From Salminus brasiliensis (taxonomy: Eukaryota; Chordata; Actinopteri; Characiformes; Bryconidae), in contig NC_132880.1 of the NCBI RefSeq assembly GCF_030463535.1, forward strand, positions 35,288,842 to 35,352,841: a stretch of DNA of 64,000 nucleotides. The letters are read 5' to 3'. The translations under genes and the position numbers were made by a program. Below are positions 36,856 to 49,862 of the stretch, piece by piece; the first letter of the stretch is position 1; every line of letters begins with the position of its first letter. The notes under the pieces are model-generated. The model did no database searches. It worked only from the letters and a program-made list of their open reading frames with translations, and was not told where the DNA came from.

Positions 36856-38424
36856 CATGTTGCTCTCATATGTGTACAGTTTCTACTGGCATGCATCTGT
36901 AAATTCATAATTGCTGGTATTTCATGGAACCCATTCTTTCCTTCACTCATTCAATATAGGCAATGCAACTGGTGTCAACACACCCCCAAAACATACTAGC
37001 TGTACTCCCAGGTTTAACAGTTGTCATAGTGTTCTTTTCATGATTAACCTTTGCTGATGGTGGCCAAAGAGTTCCGTTTGGACTTAATCAGTCCACAGCA
37101 CTTGTTTCAAGACCTCATCGGACTGGTTTCACTTTCTAGAAAGAAGCATAACACACCAGACCACTATGAATGAATTTAAACTGTAGCTGAAGAGCTCACT
37201 AAAAATAGCGCTGGTTCAAATCTCGGGTCATGCTTCCTGCCATCAGCAGCTGCAGCCTGAGAAAGCACAAGTGGCCTTGCTCTCTATGGGTGGGTAGATG
37301 GGGGTTCTCTCTCCCCACATCATCTCAGTGTGGATGTCTGCTAGTCGATGCATCAGCGCTGGGTACCCAGTGCTTTCCTCAGAGCGTGTTGGGTTGAGTA
37401 ATTGGGAAGGACAACAGGGTGCCTTAAAGTGTTATTTGAGTGATGCCATAAAAGAACCAGTTTTGGTTCCATACAAAAAACTGTTTATAATAGAAATCAG
37501 TGAAGAACATTCAGACGATCAAAGAACGTCAACTCATGTAAAGGTTTTTTTATCAATTTAAAAGGTTCCTCACACTCCTCATACATCTCTATTTCAAACA
37601 CAGTTCTTTATGGAACCGAAAGTGGTTCTTCCATTGCATCACTTGTGACGAACCATGTGAAGCACCTTTATTTTTAACATTGCTCTAGCTGAGACCAGTG
37701 GGACAAACCTAAGTAGACAGACATTCTTTCTTAACTCCAGTATTTCCCTAGCATTAATTTTCAGGTGTTTCATTTCCTTTCAATCATCTTTTTCTCTGCC
37801 TGCAGGCCCAGTTTGGATTAAGTGTCAATACAGCATTTTAATGATTGGCAGGTAAAAACATATTCCTGTGCTGAGTCCCTGGGGACTAAAAGAGAAAGCT
37901 TGGTGCGTCTTATGACGTAAAGAGTCAGGTATCTGCAGAAGTCTGTTATGGTTTCATAGCTCACTGCGTAAGCTGCTGATTAGGTCTGGATTAGCTATCA
38001 ACAGGGTAGTTGGAGCATCTCAGCTGCTGGGAAGCTGCCAAGCAGCGTCGCACGCCACAAATACGGTTGTTTAACATGTCAGGACCAGCTTTGGGTGATG
38101 CACTGATAAAGAGCACTGCTACCTCACTTCCTTTGTGTATGTGCGTATGGGTGCGCATGTGTTTGTTTTCATATAATTTCAAAGATGTCCTGACTTTAAA
38201 AGAAAATAATAGAGGATCAGGTAGACTTGAAAAAAGTGTGTTTTTTTAAATGGTGCAACACCATTTCTTTTTAATTACTGGGGTAAATGTTAGGATTAGG
38301 TTGAGAAACCCCTGTAGAGTTAAAATAACAGACAGGAGTGATTTTTTTGCTGTGCATTTTATCAGCCCCTCTAAACCCTATCCATCAATAAAAACGAAGT
38401 ACCATAAAAGCCTAATATATACAC
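36856..38424. other. Gene-free flank downstream of trib1
   Basis: It contains one copy (about 37420-37682) of the 'ggttctt' palindromic repeat family, with ends 'gagtgatgccataaaagaacc' and 'ggttcttccattgcatcac'. Otherwise I see nothing coding. Confidence 0.55.
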
Positions 38425-38502
38425 CAATCAAGCATAGCATTAACACCACTGACAGGTGAAGTGAAAAACATTGACTGTCTTCATCCAGGGGTTTTTCCAG
38501 AG

Positions 38503-38577
<75 letters not shown>

Positions 38578-38850
38578 CAGAAGGGAAATGGGCAAGCATA
38601 AGGATGTGAGCCAAACTATGATGGCTAGATTCACTAGGTTAGGTTAGAGCATCTCCAAAACATTAGGCATGTCTTTTGAGGGTTTTTTTGTATGCAGTGG
38701 TCAGTGCCTACCAAATGAGGTGAACTGGATGGGTGAACTCCATGGGTTCCCTACTTCACCACTTACAGAACTTGAAGGATCTGTTCCTAACATCTTGGTG
38801 CCAGATACCACAGAAAGCCCCTAGAGGTCTTCAAGGGTCTTCAGAGGTCT
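38425..38850 (-). mobile_element. Internally deleted Tc1-like element invaded by (TA)n
   Basis: The left part 'ccaatcaagcatagcattaacaccactgacaggtgaagtgaaaaacattgac' is the terminal repeat of the family seen at 15061-15470 and 18440-18830. A (TA)n tract follows (about 38509-38575). Then come 'tgggcaagcataaggatgtgagcc', 'tgcagtggtcagtgcctac', 'cttggtgccagatacc' and 'tcttgtggagtc'. The Ile-Tyr runs in overlapping frames come from the TA tract. Confidence 0.7.
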
Positions 38851-39880
38851 TGTGGAGTCTTGTTTCAGCCCCTGCCTATAAAACAGGTACAGGAACATCA
38901 GAGCCAGAACCACCAGATTCAAGAACATTTTCATTCTTTGTGTTGTTAAGCTGGTCTCACCAGCAACTCCAACCTCAGCTTGATTGTTTCTGATCACTCT
39001 GATCATCCCCATGCTCGGTATTGTATGCACTTTGCACTTTACCTGGAACCGCTTTAGGATTTGCTGAAGGGTTTTATGTTTAATGCCTGATCTTTTGCAC
39101 AAGACATAATACAATAATATATATAATTTTTGCAAATATATAATTATATGTCTTGACACTGTATGTGTATGTGTGTGTGTTGTCCATAAATTATTAAAAT
39201 ATGCATCAAAACTTGGTGTTAGACAGGTGTCAGACCCACAGCAACACTTAAGTTTTACCATGTAAGTGACATTAAGTATCAGTGACAGAACCCATTAGAC
39301 AGGCAGTACTATAACCATATGGTAGAAATGAATAAGGTCCTGTAATGAAAGGCTAACACTACATTTGGAGGGTTATACCACAGCCTTGTGGATAATGATG
39401 GAACTGCAATTACTGGCCATTTTATAATAATCTCACTATTACCTTTATATATCATCAGATTAAAACAGAATCTATCCAAGTCAATGCAAAACATGTTTAT
39501 AACTGCAAAATCCAAATCAAATTTCCTAATGTCAAAAAGAGACCTGGTTATCTAAAGAAAATCTGATCCACCAGAGGGCGGCCTTTCAAAAGAGACTGTG
39601 GACAGTCAGCACTAACGGGTTAATTTTCAGAGGTGAGAACTTAATTTTGAAGAACTTTATACAGAGGTGTTACTCACTGCCCTGTACAAGTAAACCTCTA
39701 TTCATATGAGTATTTGCACTTAAGTGTATTTTTAGTTACCGAAATCTTATAACATCACAGTTCTGAAGATCCATTGTTTGAGATGTTTATGTGTTTCCCC
39801 TGCTGTAGCATACTTGGCCCAGCACACAAGGAGCTTATCAATGAGCTAAATGTGCCACAGAATACATGCATTTATGTACA

Positions 39881-39917
39881 GTATATATATATATGTATAT
39901 GTATATATATATATATG

Positions 39918-39971
<54 letters not shown>
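39881..39971 (+). repeat. (TA)n microsatellite with TG interruptions
   Basis: About 90 bp of alternating TA, broken by 'tgta' steps. It produces spurious Tyr-Ile reading frames. Confidence 0.95.
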
Positions 39972-39974
<3 letters not shown>

Positions 39975-42900
39975 AGTTGTCATTGATATATAAATAGTGT
40001 GTATGTGAGCCCAGATGCTTTTTTTAAACCCTGTTGTTTTACCTCAGAATGAAGCACTGGTTTTCCTCTTGTGTCAGGCTTGAGAAAATAAAATGATGAG
40101 TTTTAGCACTATAAGAAAAACAGTGGATTTTTGTAACTGTTTTAGAGTCCTACCAGAATATGTTGAGACAGGGTTAGCTTTTAGTGTGTTTGCAAGTTTG
40201 GCTCCCTCATGCAGCGTTTTAGCACTGATGTAATTCGGTTTGCTTCCCCAGCTTTAGCTGAGTTTCATTCTGACTTGTTAATTTCATCCTTTGAGAATGA
40301 AATCAGGCCCAGATTTTTCATATGTCCAGTCCATGTGGTACAGATCTTATAGATGTACTAAGAAGCTCCAGTTCTGTCATTTTTGTGGGAATCTTTTTTC
40401 TGTCCACTCTTAAATTCATTTAACATAGACAATGAATATGAAATGAATCCCTGGTTTCTCTTCTTATTCACTCCTCAAATCCTCATCAGTGTATCAAGGT
40501 GTCAGACAACTACAGTGAAGACAACATCTCTAATAACTGTAGAGCTGCAGTAGTTAAAAGTTCAAATATTCGCTAAGGCCAGAGTACTTATTGCTTACAT
40601 AGAACAGTGCAGTAAGTACAGTATACTGCATTACTCTCCACCAAAGAGTTTAAACAGCTTAAACAAAGTTTTACCAGCACAGAAATCACACAACTTTATT
40701 CTTCCTCTTTAGCTTCTGTTGTCTTGCCGGTTCAGGACAGGTGTAAATTCTACTGGAAATGATGTCAGTAAGCAGGGCAAGGACTGTCAGAGCCATGATG
40801 ACATATCAACACATTGTTGTAATGATGTAGCTGATTTCCTCAACCCATATACTGTAACAGAGACTTTAGGTGAAAATGTACTACACTGCACCCTGATGTC
40901 CAGAAAACCATTACTGAATTAAAACAAAGCTGATAAAAAAACATGAGCACAGCATCCACAACACAACCACTCAGATAAATTAGTATTCCTGCTCTTATTC
41001 TGCAGTCACAATCATGAAACAGTCAACTTGGTGCTACCTAGTAGACTAGATGAACTCTGTTAAAGGCAAGACACCCCAGGCAGATACTGACAAATGATCC
41101 CGTCAATCATTTTTCAGCATCTTTAACATATTTTCTCTTAAAATGTAAACATACCAGTGTCAAAATTCAACACAAATACTGTAAGTTTCAACATTCTTTG
41201 TCAGTTCATATCCACTAGGTCTAACTGTATTTTCTAAAAGTCAGCAAATGAAGGCCTAGCTCTGGCCACACTTGGTACTGTACCACATCATGTCACTGAC
41301 CTGAGGGTCATGAGTATGATGGGGATGCGCAGGCTTCGCTTGGAAAAATGACCATATTCTCCCAAAGTAACTGTAACAAGTTTAGCATTTTAGTAAATTG
41401 TCTATTTACTTGATAATAATGGCAATGCAGGCCTAAAGGTGATTATAATTGTTTTCATTATTTATTTATTTTTTTATAACGTTTTGCTCAGCCTTTCAGT
41501 ACCTTCATCTCCAATAATCGCAGTTTCTTCAAGGCATTTTACAAGTTTGGTCTTAATCCCATTCTAAACAATATAAGAGAGCACACTGCTAATAGTTGGA
41601 TTTGTGCTTGATTGTGCAGTCTGCAGTGTTTTACATGTACAATATTCACTCTTATCCAGCACGACTTACAGTTATGCTAGAGGGTTAGGTGAACGTAATG
41701 TAAGGATATCTTCGAAAACTTTTTTTGAAGCCTTTCGATTATAACCTGGCAATGATTCATTCTGATATCTGTTTTTTAAAAGGACAATATTTTATCTAGT
41801 GCCAAAACAGACCACGGATGAACCTGCTGATGCACTGCTTAAGCAGAACTAAAAAAAAAAAAAAAAAAAGCTTAGAAGGAATTTAGTCCAGGACAGGAAG
41901 ATAGAGGGACTCTGAGGCCTATTTTGCTGTTGGTGTACTGAGGATTAAGTGACCACGTCAAGGGACCATCAAGGAATGCTGCAATTACTTGTTTATTTCA
42001 GGGGGCTCTTTTGTCATACTTATCAAACTGTCATGGTAAATTTGCTAATTCATCCATCTTGTTTATTCTGATGGTCAACCTGACGTTTCCTCAGCGCTGT
42101 TTCTGCACTGTCATTCTTCAGTGTTTTTCTCATTCTTCATGTACATAATAGGCTAAATTCTAGGCACTGAAGCTCAAAACTGACCCAGCTCTCCAGTCTT
42201 ATCAAACGTCTCTTTGTCCTCTGTTAGTGAACAATAACAATAAGAACGCTGTGAGAAATCTTAGAGGAAAGCTAATCTTTTAATAATCTTATGACGTTTT
42301 TGCTGAGCTTGAATACAGCATTAACACTTTAGAGCTTTAGAATATGTTTGTTCGTCCTTGCTGTGCTTTCTCCTGAATGCAGATATCTGCTCTGTGGTAC
42401 ATACATATGCATTCACTCACACCACTCACCATTCTTAATGGACAAGGTAAAGTACTTTTGCGCTGCTTGGAAATTATTATGGGGGTGTATGAGATGGCAA
42501 TATTGCACATAATCCATCGAATGAATGCTGCATGCAATGCACTGTTACGTCTTCAGATCATTTTGGTCAGAACATACTTATGTACTGCCTTGTAAGTATA
42601 ACTACAAACTCCAAAACGCAGCAATGAAGCAATCATTAAGACCATGCAGGCTCCTTCTGACTGAAGACCTGAGGTAAAAAGTAAAGATTTCCCCTTTTAC
42701 AGCATGAATTACCTGCCAGTATCATTGATTTTGAGCAAACAATGGACCACAGTGCAAATGCGGATATGTTTGAGGCATTGAAAGTGACATTGTGGAGGGA
42801 GAGCCAAAAGTAGCTTACCCTAGATCTACATCAGCAAATACCTTATCAGCATTTTTAAAACCCCATACAGAACAGCCAGAAAGATTAATTCTAATCAGTC

Positions 42901-43572
42901 GTTCGCCACAGTGTGAAGGGCTTAACTGTACTTTTTGCAAAAAATGACCATTGTAAGTGAACGATCAGCTGCCATGGAATGTGTTTCACTGTGTAATAAT
43001 GCATCCAGGCTTTGCCTGCTGTAAGCCTTATGAGAGCATGCAGAACCTAAGCTACTAGATTAGATTCAGCCCAATGCATAGCACCCTTTGTGGTCTGCTT
43101 AAAATCCACTGATCAGTTGTCTCAGCAACAGTCTTGGGTGCTGGTTGCCCCAAGCAAGCAAGCACGTGGAAGCAGAAGAAGAGGACCAGAGTGTAAACAT
43201 AAACACAGCTGGGCTTAAAAAAGAAGGAAATTACATTATTAGAAAAGTAAAGATAATGCTAATCATGGTCCTGCATGGTTTAGTGTCTCAGTCTATGATA
43301 TACTCAAATGTGGCTTGCAGCGAGATCTAGTATAGCCAGTGTCCATATGGGCCTTACGCAGAGACCTCTATTGTCAACATTATAACATATGTGTACAGTG
43401 CAACAAACCACCCTGAGAGCAGAGAGAGGGTAAGGGCCTTGTTCAGGTAGACCTGGGTAGAACCTTCAATTGATGAATTATATACAAACTTTCTGTAACC
43501 AAAAGGCCTTCTTCTGTGGCATTGCCATTGCTCTAGGAACCAATTAAAGGCCCCTTTTGTCTAAGAGTGCAG
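39972..43572. other. Gene-free flank
   Basis: It holds an A19 run at 41851-41869. The ORFs are short and featureless. I recognise no repeat family or gene. Confidence 0.55.
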
Positions 43573-43752
43573 TGCAGTGGTCACCAACTTTGCTCTTGGA
43601 GATCTACCTTCTTACAAACTTAGCTAATCAACTCCACTTGATTATTTAATTACTGCCTTCAGACGTTTATTAGCTGAATGAGGTATGTTAGTACTGGAGG
43701 AGGTAAAAGCAGCAGGAGGGTAGATCTCTAGGAGGTGGGTTGATGATTGCTA
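43573..43752. mobile_element. MITE with 'cttggagatctacc' ends
   Basis: The left end AGTGGTCACCAACTTTGC..TTGGAGATCTACC is mirrored by GGTAGATCTCTAGGAGGTGGGTTGATG at the right. It is related to the 31646-31828 element by the shared 'ggagatctacc' core. Confidence 0.7.
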
Positions 43753-43812
43753 GCATAGTGGTTAAAACACTGCCCTCCATGTGACAGAACAGAAGTTTGA
43801 TTCCCTGGGCAA
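43749..43812 (+). mobile_element. tRNA-like SINE head
   Basis: A box TAGCATAGTGG (43751-43761) and B box AGTTTGATTCC (43793-43803) sit at tRNA-like spacing. It abuts the MITE and no convincing SINE body follows. It could not fold as a good functional tRNA by inspection. Confidence 0.5.
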
Positions 43813-43864
43813 GAAATATGTATGAACATGGAAACTCAGTAATGGCCTGTGAAAAGGTGGAAGC

Positions 43865-44110
43865 AATTTGGATGTGCATGATGGCAGCAGGATGGATGAA
43901 CTCAGATGTCTACAGAAACACTGTGCAACATTTTACAGACAAATGCATACACCATCTATTGAATCCAGAGGAACTTCATCATGAGGCAAGACAATGACCC
44001 AAAACACACTGGCAACACAACACAGAACTTTCTCAGGGGGGAAAAACTGGACTGTTTTTAGACTGGCCAGGTCAATCACAAGACTGTACACTCAATCGAG
44101 TGTGAATTTC
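43865..44110 (+). pseudogene. Tc1-like transposase fragment
   Basis: The frame from 43865 reads GWMNSDVYRNTVQHF. After a frameshift, the conserved Tc1 catalytic motif RQDNDPKHT appears near 43984-44010, followed by NFLR-like and NWTVF-like pieces. Only the middle of the DDE domain remains; no ends were identified. Confidence 0.7.
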
Positions 44111-47100
44111 ATGTCCAAAACAAACAACAACTGAAAGCTATTGGACAAGCCTGCAAGTATGCAAGTTTGGTAATGGCACCGGGTGGTCAGCTTGATGGTC
44201 TGCCACCAATCAGCCCACCAGAACTGGAATTGCCCACCCTGTTCTATATTAAGTGACCAGTCTAGGGTCACCACTGAATGTGAATGAATGAATTACTGCA
44301 TGCATTATACATTATTAGGCAAACAACCTAAAATCTTCTGGTCTTGTAACTGTTCTAGATATTAACATTTTAGATTCTTTTTCACAGAAGTTTATTTGAG
44401 CATCAGTTACAGCTGCTATTTTGCATACAGAATAGATTTACATACTAAATACAGGTATTGTAAGTTAATGATTAATTAAACCATTTGTGTCATTGAGGGT
44501 GCTAAATATCTGGCTACAGTGGTTTGTAATGGAACAAGTGCAAGACATTTGTAATCTCCCCCTCCTGGAGTTGCATCTCATGGACTGTGTTTGAACTGAC
44601 TCTCCATATTTTAAATGCATTTGCATCTACCTGACATCTGCTTGTTGTTTATGAATGCTCTTGTTAAAATTACACACCACACCCTGTAGCCCAGTAGTCA
44701 ATGGCACGACCACTATATTCATCTGTTGCTTTAGCTGTAATTTCCATTTGTCCAGGCTGATTATACACTTAGTGTAACAACACTGAACAGTGGCGGGTAG
44801 AACAGCTACAAAATCAGCAACTGGATGCAGTATAACTGCATTATAATGAAACACTTCAAGAAGCAACAACTTGAATGTTTAATAAAGCTAATCTGATTTC
44901 AACAGACATAACCATTAGTGCTCCTTCAAGGTGAAACACAAGTTTATATATATATGTAAAGAAACTGAGAGTTAAGTTTTCCATCAAAACTCTCAGAAGG
45001 AGAGAGAGAGCTATTTAAGAGGTACTTCAAATGCACTCTATTATTCTGTACCAAGGATTCGTCTGTAATTTGATATGGAGCTCCTTATGTGGAAACCCCA
45101 GACCTTGTACATGGTGGGTGGTTTATATACTTTGTATGCTTTAGAAGCATAATTATTTCGATGCTGTTCTTAGAAAAAGAACTCGCAGACTTAAAACAGA
45201 ATTATAATAGAAGATAAATGAGCAGTTCCTCAATTTCCACCAGTAAAATATGTTCATGAATTCTTCAGTACTCCATGAGTTTAGTACTCCACGAGTTCTT
45301 CAAAACTACTTGTGAATGTGTAGAATGTATTGTTTCACAGATAAAACAGAAATAATAGTTTTCTAGATGGGATAGTTCTTGCTTCAGCTTAGTTCGCTGG
45401 TTGGAGTTTTCACAGGCTGGTGTCTATTTGACACCAGAAATCCTTAAAAAGTCTAGAAAATAAACTGCTCCTAACTTTGTTGAAATGTTAAGACTTCAAG
45501 GGAAGGAGTTTACATGCTTCAAAACGTCCACACATTCCACAGTCCATGTATGACCAAACCTTTTTTTGTATTTGCCATTTTTGATGTCATAAAAATCGAC
45601 CTATTCAGTTGAAACACTCAGGCTAACAGTTTAGCCCTGGTGGTAAGTCTGTGTAGTCAAACTGTAATTAAATAGGCCTTTTGCTATGTTCCTCAAACAC
45701 AGGCCTAAAAATTTGAGAAGTGTAACTAATGTTTCAAAATAGGAAGTTTTATTTTTATTATTTTAATTTGCCCTTTTTGTGATGTCATAACAATCAACAA
45801 AATTGCACATAACTACCTATTTAGTCAAGAGCAGTTTAGGTCTGTCCATTCACACTGAAGTTATCACAGCCTGGACTGTTTCTTGAATTAGAGTAGAAGA
45901 TATTTACATCTCTTGCAAAAACCTTGTATGTCTATTTTTGTTGTTCCTCACATTGTGACATAATATACACCTGGCATTTGTTCTTAACATTGTATCAAAA
46001 TTTCATGATAAATGGACTGATAGACATGCTCAAATATCAAATATTTTTACATTGACTTCCACTGAATGTTTTCAGGTACAGTATATCTGTTCCAAAAAGC
46101 AGTAACTAATATATTTAAAGTATAATGGGATGATATAATGGTTATGATCATATAAAAATGAATTATACCAGTTTAAAGTGCATCAATACACAAATGTTAT
46201 ACTTATAATTATACCTCAAGAGAAAAAATAAAACACTAGACAAATGTAGCACATGGGCCCTTTAAATAACTGCTGCCTCAGTGTTTGGAAAGTTGGGTTA
46301 GCCTTTGCATGACAAGTTTTATTAAGACTCACATTCTCAGAACTGAGTGCAGCGTTTGTAGTTTCGCAACTGGCCACTCGTTTCTATTATAGGTGGATTA
46401 TAGGTTATTAGTCAGCTGCTTTCAGTGAAATGTGGCATGGTTCTTGCAGCAGATACAGCAGACAAAGATTAGACTGAAAACAGTGAATTCATCATTTAGA
46501 CCACATCACTTTGTAGACCACGTTAGACCACCTCACTGGTATTAACAAGTTGAAACCATGTTGATGGCATCTGTCAATACACGGAATGCTTTACCCGTCC
46601 CTTGTGCACGTCAGTAATCTGGTCTTAAATGTGTATAAATGTCTGGTTATGATTTAAAAATAAAAGAGAGAGAGAAGCAGAAATGAGAACTAGAGAGAGA
46701 GTGGAAGTGTTTACTGTGCTGCACAGTGAGACTGAATGGAGTGGGGTTTAAATGTGGAACAGTGAGATAAAAGGAGAGAGTGGTATGCATGACCTCCTGC
46801 AGTCAAAGTCGGGCAGCTTTAATTACATTTCAGCAGTGCTGCTTTTCAGAGGCACAGGCCATGGTTCTGATCATCTCTGGATGATTATTAGACCTTTGTG
46901 GTAAGTCTGCGCAGTCAAATTGTAATTAGAATCCAGCCCCAGTGGACCTCTTACATGTCAATGGCCTTTTGCTCAAACTGTTCCTCAAAAACAGGCCTAC
47001 AAATTTGAAAAGTGTAACTGATGTTTCAAAACAGGAACTATAAACTTCACTCATCATCTAGAAACTGCAGCGATGTGCTTTTTGAATATTGCTCTCTTGT

Positions 47101-47890
47101 ATGGGACACATTTGGACTTGACCTCATCTAGTTCTATTTTGTAATATCCATTTCTGTGTCTGAAAGGACAAACTTTATGATTGGAAAACAAGTGTAGCAG
47201 GGTGTGTGTATGAACAAGGAAATGTTAAACTGTAATGACTAAGCACTGAAACAGACATTATGGCGAAAGTGGAGTTTAGAAGAAGTTGCAGGTAATGGTG
47301 GCTTTGATGGATCCTGAAGATAGCAGGAACATTTCGCTGTTCATAACAAGAGTAGAAAGGGAGGTTACTCCTAAAATGAGTCATCAAAAAACGCACAAAG
47401 AAAGCTATTCCACAGCAGACCAAACTCAGTACAAACACAGAGGAGGCTATGTGTATTGCATGCATAATATCTATATAGTCTGTTACAGCTTTAGGATTTT
47501 CCTTTAGACAAAGTATTCTCAAAAATCGAATTATTATTATAGTAATACAGTATATTATAATAGTAATATTGCATTATTATTATTATTATAATATAGTTAT
47601 ACTGGCTATATCTCAATGCTAATTTTGCATGCTTGTTCTTAATGACCCAGTTATACTAGATAGCATAAATAAAGCCTATGCTAACAAACCTGATGCCTAG
47701 TTTAATTAATGCCTTTGCTTTACTGGTCCTGATGTGTAGTTTCGGGAGGTTATATGGTTATAAGTGGCCATAACCAAATAATATCAGCTACGAGCTATCA
47801 TTACCTTGATGTTGTCAATGTCAATCGACCATCTTCTAAGGGCTACAGGATACAGCAAATCACAAAGCAAAAGTGACAAAACATGACAAT
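44111..47890. other. Gene-free flank with a dispersed repeat pair
   Basis: About 45638-45755 and 46895-47050 are similar in direct orientation, sharing 'gtggtaagtctg.g.agtcaaa.tgtaatta', 'ggccttttgct' and 'aggccta.aaatttga.aagtgtaact.atgtttcaaaa'; the second copy carries a 30-bp insertion. 45400-46270 looks like one degenerate element ending 'gggccctttaaataactgc', similar to 31415-31610. No gene seen. Confidence 0.5.
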
Positions 47891-47894
47891 AAGT

Positions 47895-48035
47895 TAAGTG
47901 GCCTTCTCTGTCCCTTGATCTGAAGCCAACAGAACACCTTTGGGATGTGGTAGAATGGGAAATTTGCTGCAAAAAAGGGCTCCTGAAAAATCTGCAGGAT
48001 TTATGTGATGCAATCATGTCAATATGAATATAAAA
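47895..48035 (+). pseudogene. Tc1-like transposase C-terminal fragment
   Basis: The plus strand reads WPSLSLDLKPTEHLWDVVEWEI then LLKNLQDLCDAIMS. This is the conserved C-terminal block containing the third catalytic residue (Glu in TEHLW). The first two Asp motifs and the ends are absent. Confidence 0.75.
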
Positions 48036-48884
48036 TTAAAGTAAAATCAAAGTAGAGTTTGCCCTATGATTAAATATCACAACCTGTTGATAACAGTTAA
48101 AGAGGCAGTAGAAGCCTGAAAACGGCATTGTTGCTTCAAAGCATCTTCACCCGCTTAACCCCTTTATAACCCTACGTCTGGCTATGAATGTATCAATTTC
48201 TACACATATAGTTTATGTATTGATTTTTTAGGGATATCTATAGTTGCTTTTGTTAGAGAGAGTTGTTGAAACATAAAAGAAGAGTGTGAGTTTTTGGTCA
48301 TCCAGAATTGTACACACTAGCTTTCAGCTGAACCACAGCAAACAGCAGGTGTTCACTGATGTCCGACCAAGTCTGGCACCCCGCAGTGCCCTTCACCTGC
48401 ATCAGCGGAAGGTCATTTGCTCTCTGGGTGACCACAGGATTTCAAACAACTGCTGCACAGCTTTGAGTAGATTCGTCTCATCTCTCTGTCTCATCGAAGC
48501 CAGTATTCCATACAGTAACCACATTCATCTAAAATAACTTCACTGCTTACTTTAATCCTTTTAAACTGCAGTGACCTGCATGTAGGTCTTCACTCTCATA
48601 ACTCCCCAGTGAGCATATTTATTTCACAGTTCATAGTACTTACCAAACACAAATTTATACCACACACATTCCTTACAAATGAGGTGTTTTACTAAAGGCA
48701 ATGGTTAAAGAATCACAACAACTCTCAGATCCATTTTCATGCTTAAATGGCTTTTCTCTGCTGAGGATGAAACTGGTGTATATGGTTATTTTAAAAAAGA
48801 AAAAAACAAAGTGTAGTTATTCATATAAATCATTGCAAATTTTTTTGTTTCCCTGCTGTTTTTTTGTTTTGTTTTGTTTTCCAC

Positions 48885-49000
48885 ACCCACCTCTACTTAA
48901 AAGGCCTTGTTCATTTATTGATTAGTTGCATCAGGTGTGCTGGGTGCAGGGCTAAAATTCTACAGGACAATGGTGGGGAACCAATGGTTTGTAATAAAGA
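48885..49000. mobile_element. MITE fragment of the 'atcaggtgtgctgggtgcaggg' family
   Basis: It shares 'agttgcatcaggtgtgctgggtgcagggctaaa' and 'tggtggggaaccaatgg' with the 10984-11152 type, but lacks a clean left end. Confidence 0.5.
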
Positions 49001-49309
49001 TTCCTTTGGAGATTTGGCAGTTAAATTGTGCTCTGGTTTGTTTGACACAGTTCGTTTTTGGCATGTGTTGATACAGTAATCCAAAAAACAGACAGAGACC
49101 ACTAAAATTAGGTGGTCTTATTTAGTTTTTTGGGTTAAAAAAAGTCCAATTTAACCCAGACCTAAAAGTGGAGGTGTGAGCAAAATGGAAAGTGGTGGCA
49201 CAGCTAAACACTGATTGTTAGTTACCTTAGCTGGATTAATTATGAATTTTGTCAGGGTCAGGTCTTGACCAGCATAGGGTATATTTTCATTTGATTTGGA
49301 TGGTTTAGA

Positions 49310-49590
49310 TGTTCTACAACAGAATTAACCTGTCCAAGCTTGACAACAAGCATGACAAGCATGACTAAGCTGGTTGACCAGCAAGACCAATCAGGTCCAC
49401 CAGCATGGTCAGCATGACCAAGTTTGACCAAAATCAAAAGCAACAAATGCTGATCAAGAGCTGGTTAACCAGCTAGTTTAGCTAGCTTACCATAGAGGGG
49501 GTGTGTTCACCTGAATGACCAGGTTTTCTACCAGCTAGTCCATCTGAAACCAGCTACCAGCAAAACCTGGTACTGAGCTGGATTTTTCAG
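49310..49590 (+). repeat. Degenerate 'accagcatgaccagc' minisatellite
   Basis: Overlapping GACCAGC, AAGCATGAC, CAGCTAG and ACCAGC words recur at irregular spacing. This is the well-known fish 'gctggttaaccagc' type repeat. Confidence 0.7.
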
Positions 49591-49719
49591 CAGGGTTGTT
49601 TGCCTGAAGACCCTTTAAGTAGATAGAGACATGGTTTGTTAGAGACATTGACAGCTGAATTGAAACCAATAAATGAAAACATGCTTCAGAGAACCAGAGG
49701 TATATTTTTCTATGGCAGG

Positions 49720-49862
49720 CATTGCCATATTGCAGATGTCCCCACTGCAGCACACCTACTAAACCTGGAAATTAAAAGTTGAGCTAAATTAGGTGTGCTT
49801 GGGCAGGTAAAGCCCAATATATCCAGCACTCCAATGCCAGGGTTCCTCACCCCTGCTCTGTG
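49720..49862. mobile_element. MITE of the 'gggttcctcacccctgctctg' family
   Basis: The right end CCAGGGTTCCTCACCCCTG pairs loosely with the left 'ggcaggcattgcc'. It carries an internal 'taaattaggtgtgcttgggcagg'. Confidence 0.5.

Noticed and set aside
38378..38634. Ile-Tyr repeat proteins
   Set aside because: They are translations of a (TA)n microsatellite.
43749..43812. Functional tRNA gene
   Set aside because: A and B boxes are present, but the stems do not pair convincingly and the sequence abuts a MITE; a SINE head is more likely.
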